Below, piece after piece: positions 58,847 to 64,000 of a DNA stretch of 64,000 bases. The notes beneath the pieces were generated by a model. That model searched no databases, had not been told where the DNA came from, and saw only the letters and a program-made list of their open reading frames with translations. A program made the position numbers and the translations under genes. Origin of the DNA: Hyalella azteca (lineage: Eukaryota > Arthropoda > Malacostraca > Amphipoda > Hyalellidae); assembly GCF_000764305.2 (NCBI RefSeq), contig NW_025947034.1:124001-188000 (forward strand). Reading direction: 5' to 3'. The stretch's first letter is position 1. Each line of letters begins with the position of its first letter.

Positions 58847-60960
58847 GTAAACTGTATGTCTTGCTTCTCTGTGTTCAGCCACGAACTTTGACGTTATTTT
58901 TTCGTACGACGTCTCAACACGAATTGCCTCTGCAAGTTCTTATACAAACAGCATATAACGATGCATTACATAAACTTTAAAGCAAGATATAATGACGCTA
59001 GCTTTCTCCATTTTGTATGTCTTAGAATTTCATCTGCTAATATTTGTATCACTCATCATAACTTGCATGTGACCCGTCCAGAAGCACTAACTTAAGGTAG
59101 AAATTAGCGGATTGTGAACTGTGAATGTATGTATAAATTATACTCGTATTTGAGCAAAATAACAACCAAGCAAGAGATTTGGCTGGCACTGCTATACTAT
59201 GGAGTGCGGAATACCAAAGTCATGATAGTTAATTAAGGTCGAGCTACAGTCACCTTTGTGCTACTTCAAAGCGCACGCCAGTAGGACTACAATACACGTA
59301 TTTTACACGGTGAAGCTGCTGAGTAAGTGGGCCAAGCTAAACTCTTGTTGCTGTTGTTATGTTACTCTTATAAATAGATTGCACATCCGCTGCGCAACGC
59401 ATTCACCCTAATAGATGGGCTAATTAATGTTTATTGTATATTATAAATGAATACTTAAGCTTTGTATTGAAACTCTTGTTTAGGTCGAAGAAAGTATTCG
59501 GTGTCTTTGATGTTATTAATTAAGTATAAAGCTAAATTATATGTAATTGCATTGGCATTTTCATACATGCATTTTGTTGTGTTATTTTATATGGTTCTTC
59601 CCTATAACGTCACTGCAGCAGAGGTAACTATGCCCCAGAGCGGATGTTTTTACAAAATATAAATTTTCCCTTCAGGTTTTCTGCACGTAATAAGGTTTCA
59701 TTTTATGTGTATTGTTTGTTGAATATTGTTTATTTTCATGCGTCGCTGTATTCCGAATATCCAATAAGTGTGCCTATTTTAAATGCTCTCTGATTTAGTT
59801 CAGCTTTCATTTATGTTACCAGGGTTAACAAATGAACTAATAAGTTTCACGTTTACCTGACTTCTATCCAAACAAAATATAATGCAAAATTGATGCCAAA
59901 ATAAATAAAAGGTTAATACAATGATCAACAGTCGATCTTGGACTCGCAAATGTGAAAACCTATAGATTGAACGATGCTGTAAAAGGCTTATTTGATATAA
60001 GTGTCGGACAGCTCGGTTTCACAGGTACCCAGGGTCGAGTCACCGCTGCTCTTTTTTTATGAATCAATGCACGTATTCTGCGATGTATTAAGAAAAATTA
60101 AGGAAAACTTCAACGAACAATACTTTCTAATCTTGATGAATAATGTCGTTCTAATAGAGTGACGTCGCTATAGGGGACCGTCACGCAAAAATTTAAATTT
60201 AGTCGCATCAACACGAGTCGAAAATATAACCCCTCATTTTTATTAATCTTCTTTTAACCGCTAAGAGAAAACCAAAAAAAAACACTAAATCCATGTTTTC
60301 AAATATCACGCGCAGATTCCAAACGGCTAAGCTTACCTGATCGTGATCAATTTGACTACATAACACCGTGATCAATCAATTAAAAACCGCCAAATACTTC
60401 ATCAAAACCTTACTTAAATCCTCATTATGTGCAGTAAATGTTACTTGGATTACCCTGAGACATTACATTGAACATTTTCATATCCATATGAGCCGCCACC
60501 ATATATGAAGTAAATGCACATCCCTGCACCCATGCCGAACACTTCATCAATTTCATGGCCTACACTTTTTCGAAACTATACACAATGGCATCCGTTCATT
60601 TCTACATTGCAAACTTAGACACACGGTGTTTAAATATTTTATACCTACCTGATACGATGATCATGTTCATGGGAAGCCTGTCCTAATACAAACTCTTGAA
60701 CCTAAATGTTCCTCAGATTTAATGGTGGTCTGTCAAACCGAGTTAGCGAGCCCCCGGCTTCTCTTTTCTTTCTTATAAACCCCCGACTGATTGTCAATCG
60801 TTCCAAACAAATGAACACAGACGTTGTAAGCGCCCGCCTTGTCTCAGTACGGCAGGATAATTAAATTCCTAGTCGAGAACTACGCGATGTAACACTGACA
60901 AATTTGATCATGTTTATAATGCCAAAAATGTATCCGGAAAGTTATTGTTCAGGTTATTTA
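58847..60960. other. Intron, nothing defined
   Basis: About 2.1 kb of AT-rich DNA with no frames, repeats or RNA genes that I can support. Confidence 0.4.
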
Positions 60961-60962
60961 TA

Positions 60963-61866
60963 TTTTGGGGAATACTGCGAGTTTAAATTTTTAAACTGAA
61001 TTTCTATCTAAATTAACGTATGAAAGTTTGCTGGAAATGAAAAATTGCAGCTTATTTTCCTAGTAAGTAATCGAATTTTGCTTGTTGAGAACAAAATCAG
61101 CGGATGAATACGCTAATAATTTGACACAAATTAAAAAAATTGTAATTGATTATTCGCTCTAAATTATTTTAATTATAACTAAACTTTACATAGTATTGTG
61201 TAATTTCTACAGTCTCGCGTGTACACTGAATGCTCTAATTAATTATACTAGATCCCAGGCTAGAACCGATACGTCACCTGTAGTAAATGACACTTTCTTT
61301 AATGAAAGTGTCATTAATTAACTACTAAAAATAAATAATCTCCTCTCGTTATCGTTACGCAACTAAGCGACCAGTGATTCATATATTTTCCTTGAAGCTT
61401 TCATCTAGACAAACAGTTCATCATTTGCATTATCTGATTATCACTGTTCAATAAAAAAGCCAATATCGACAATTATACACTCGGGCTCAAAGGAAGCCAG
61501 ACATTTACATGGTGATTGCTAGCAACGCTAACTCATTGTAACGATTTTACCGAGCGTGATCGCCGGTGCTAAGGTCAGCGTACTAGCCTCGCTAATCGAC
61601 CTCATCTGCCCAGATCATTGCACGGAACTCCATGACGGGTTTCCCTTCATAGCCGCTGTTGAGATATGTAGCGTGCTCGATTGCACGGAGTATTACCATT
61701 CGCGTCTCTATAATAGCGGATTCATCCGCTGATTTTGTTCTCAATAAGCAAAATTCTATTGCTTACTAGAAAAATTAGCTACAATATTTCATTTTCAGCA
61801 AACTTTCATACGTTAATTTAGATAGAAATTCGGTTTAAAAATTTAAACTCGCAGTATTCCCCAAAA
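60963..61866. mobile_element. Non-autonomous TA-flanked element with ~155-bp inverted repeats
   Basis: Left end TTTTGGGGAATACTGCGAG and its reverse complement at the right end (…CTCGCAGTATTCCCCAAAA), flanked by TA at 60961-60962 and 61867-61868. The inverted repeats run inward to about 61118 and 61710, about 90 percent identical by eye. The ~590-bp centre is non-coding and includes a 12-bp-arm hairpin (61286-61315). The TA flank suggests the Tc1/mariner superfamily. The high arm identity implies a fairly young insertion or arm conversion. Confidence 0.85.
61286..61315. repeat. Perfect inverted repeat, 12-bp arms
   Basis: AATGACACTTTC, six-base loop, GAAAGTGTCATT. Lies inside the 904-bp element. 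Confidence 0.85.
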
Positions 61867-61868
61867 TA

Positions 61869-62836
61869 AATAACATGAAGGCAAAATACTATCAGACAAT
61901 CTTATTATTATCAAGTACAAGATTTGTACTTGTACACCCTAATTATTATCATGCATTATATATTATTATATTTTCGATGCTATTTCTGACCCACTTTTGC
62001 CTAGCAACCCACTGAGACACACGACACTCGAACAATGAAGTGATTTGAGTCCCGGCGGGGGATAGACGCTCATGAGTGCGAAGTCACGCACCCCAATTAG
62101 CAGCAAACTCTGCCGCACTCTATCTTGCCTACCAGCCGCCACCTCAATTAAATTGATAACGTTCGTCATAAATAACATTTAACTGTATGACTACAATCAA
62201 CAAGTGCAATCTTTGTGATTATCTGCATTCTGATAACTGATGCATTACGTCATGGAACGTGTATGATCGATTTACAGTTTACTATTGGAACAATTAGGAT
62301 TGATACTACCTTCATAAACACTAATCATCGTTGAGTGTTGGCAATGTACAACTTATTTGGTATTGCTGAACATCACATAATAATTATATGAGCTTTGAAA
62401 TGCATCAATAAGTGGAAATGGCCGCGATGCCTGACCTACTCGCAAACAACGCCACATGACACCGATGTACAGCCAGCTCTATTACGACGACCTCTCAAAC
62501 ATTTTTTAATTGAGCACTTAACGTTCATCAGCGTTCCCATTCAAAAACTGTTTTCGGTAGCATCGACATGGATTCAAATGAATATATTCGACCCTCTTTT
62601 GCAAGTTTTTTTTTTTAACGAATTAAATCTGAATTGAGCATCGTTCCCCAGCCGTGCATACATCCGTACACATCCAACACTTCACAGTTGGCGACATGGG
62701 CGACACTGAAAATTTTTATCGCAAAATTCAGAAAAATATTTCTTGCATTGTGTAACGAAACACGTGAAACACTATAATCAACAAGTTAACTACGGCACAA
62801 AATCTAGCAAACATCCAAATCTCGGCTCAACTGGGC
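61869..62836. other. Intron, nothing defined
   Basis: No supported features. Two short frames (70 and 80 codons) lack signals. Confidence 0.4.
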
Positions 62837-62976
62837 CCATACTTTCAAAAAAAGGTAAGAGATCGTAAGTTCATCAGCCAATCATTGACGGCCTTTCAAG
62901 CAAAATCCACCAATCGTAGACAAGAAAATAGAGCGTAAGTACTTACGTTCACTTAGCGAGTTTTGAAAGTATGGCA
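62837..62976 (+). mobile_element. Small inverted-repeat transposon (MITE), family 2, copy 2
   Basis: CCATACTTTCAAAA at the left and TTTTGAAAGTATGG at the right. Same orientation as copy 1 at 41954-42096. It ends about 190 bases upstream of exon D. Confidence 0.9.
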
Positions 62977-63166
62977 CCTGGTCAATAAGTTTATGTATTT
63001 TATGAATACATGTGGCTGATTTAATGGGTGTAATGACTCCGCGAGGCTGAGTTGATGTAATTCTTGGCCCCACGATGTAGAGTTGATGTGTTTCATGACC
63101 TCTCCATGCACTGTTAATTGACACATTCGATGACCTCTCATGGCTGAGCTCGCCTTCCTCCCACAG

Positions 63167-63232
63167 GAGGTCCCTGCGTCTCAATGAGCTGCCCTCCCAC
63201 CAGCAGCTGTATTGGAAGGACGCCTCCAGCGG
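63167..63232 (+). CDS. Exon D of the main gene
   Basis: A 66-nt exon with acceptor ccttcctcccacag (ending 63166) and donor gtgtgtgg (starting 63233). The AG left over from exon C plus the first G makes AGG (Arg), and the frame continues RSLRLNELPSHQQLYWKDAS to a two-base remainder (phase 2 out). Together with exon C the junction reads THSLERRSLRLNE, extending the basic, serine-containing stretch, which is good internal support for the splice. The pyrimidine tract is clear. The length is a multiple of three and the in and out phases are equal, so skipping it would preserve the frame. Confidence 0.7.
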
Positions 63233-63427
63233 GTGTGTGGTCTATTATTTCTCCTACTTGTCCATCCTATGATATTCATTTAATATATGTACTTCCTCCA
63301 CAGAACATACTGCTCCTCCTGATGTTTCTCAACATCTTTAGTGTCCATAAGTTTTCCTAATATATTTTTTAATAACTCTGCAAAAAAAGCTACTTAGTTA
63401 AGGTGACTTCCCTCACCTTCTGCACAG

Positions 63428-63458
63428 ACCTCTGACCAGAGATCTCGTGTTGATCCAA
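63428..63458 (+). CDS. Possible next exon (microexon or start of a last exon)
   Basis: The tract cttccctcaccttctgcacag is a strong acceptor ending at 63427. Joined to the phase-2 remainder of exon D it reads GPLTRDLVLIQ to a weak donor (CCAA|gtacaa). If that donor is not used, the frame continues 17 codons to TAG at 63510-63512, giving a terminal exon. Intron D would then be only 195 bases, unusually short for this gene. Suggestive only. Confidence 0.25.
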
Positions 63459-63512
63459 GTACAACTCCAGCTATTGTTTATTGAGTCCCACCTCACGCAC
63501 CCACGGGAATAG

Positions 63513-64000
63513 CCGACTCTGTAATATTTTTCTATGAATATTAGATTTCCGAGAAGCTTTTAGCACTCCGTTGTTCTTGCGCAACTTTTTTCCTTACGCC
63601 CCTGAACGTTTTCGCAATAAAATGCCTACTGCGAAGTATAGGCGGTGACACACCAGGCCCCATTAGCGCAGAGATAAGACCTCACAACAAGATTGCCTTC
63701 TCAGGAATTGCTATTGCTCTAGAAAATAGCGACTCTAGTCCATGTAAAATGAGCGGGGGCTGAGCCATCGCTTGGGGATGTTTGTTTCCTAAACAATCCC
63801 AGTATTAACTACAGCTATGTTGGTAATTGTGAATGCTCCTCTTGTAGATTTACTTCTGATATTTCAAATAAAAATCCGCCTAGTAGTAGTAATGACCTAT
63901 TTTGTCATCCTATTAGCTTATTTTATTATTCCATTCCTGACCACCCTCGCCTTCTCGATCAATGTTCCGAGAAAAATTTGTTCTCCCAGTAGCTGCAACT
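63513..64000. other. Intron or downstream flank, nothing defined
   Basis: No further splice-flanked frame recognised before the window ends. Confidence 0.35.

Overview
This window looks like non-repetitive-poor, AT-rich nuclear DNA from an arthropod, most likely a malacostracan crustacean. The grounds are GT-AG introns of about 37 kb and 21 kb, a decayed CR1/Jockey-type LINE of a kind common in crustacean genomes, a mariner-like transposon remnant with an arthropod-type DUF4817 N-terminus, several small inverted-repeat transposons, and dense minisatellites. There are no operons, Shine-Dalgarno sites or closely packed ORFs. The species assignment is inference.

The only well-supported protein-coding content is one gene on the + strand that spans nearly the whole window. 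Exon A (4771-4922) is internal, with phase 2 in and phase 1 out. Exon C (42186-42360) is phase 1 in and phase 2 out. Exon D (63167-63232) is phase 2 in and phase 2 out. A long, low-complexity exon B (coding from an ATG at 40120, donor after 41116) also leaves in phase 1 and cannot be read in frame after exon A. The simplest model is two alternative N-termini: a long isoform entering through exon A from exons left of the window, and a short isoform starting at exon B, both joined to exon C. The encoded protein is serine/arginine-rich and apparently disordered, with many basophilic-kinase-like RxxS sites. I do not recognise the family.

Layout. 1-4770: intron or flank with a 42-bp minisatellite, one small inverted-repeat transposon, and a repeat array running up to exon A. 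4923-40080: large intron carrying six copies of a hairpin-forming CCGT-microsatellite element (all between 5 and 26 kb), a 15-bp minisatellite of about 690 bp, an unidentified frameshifted minus-strand ORF, the LINE remnant, a hAT-type element with an 8-bp target duplication, and the DUF4817 mariner derivative. 40081-42660: exons B and C, with exon C's 3' end and 5' splice site amplified into a tandem array. 42661-63166: second large intron with three tandem ~176-bp palindromic units, an old 33-bp repeat interrupted by a transposon, a 904-bp element with ~155-bp inverted repeats, and a possible signal-peptide exon of another gene. 63167-64000: exon D and a possible following exon.

The most notable observations are the phase-compatible alternative first exon, the seven-fold 5' splice-site array after exon C, and a ~140-bp inverted-repeat transposon sitting in the same orientation just upstream of both exon C and exon D. 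No CRISPR array, rRNA or convincing tRNA gene was seen.
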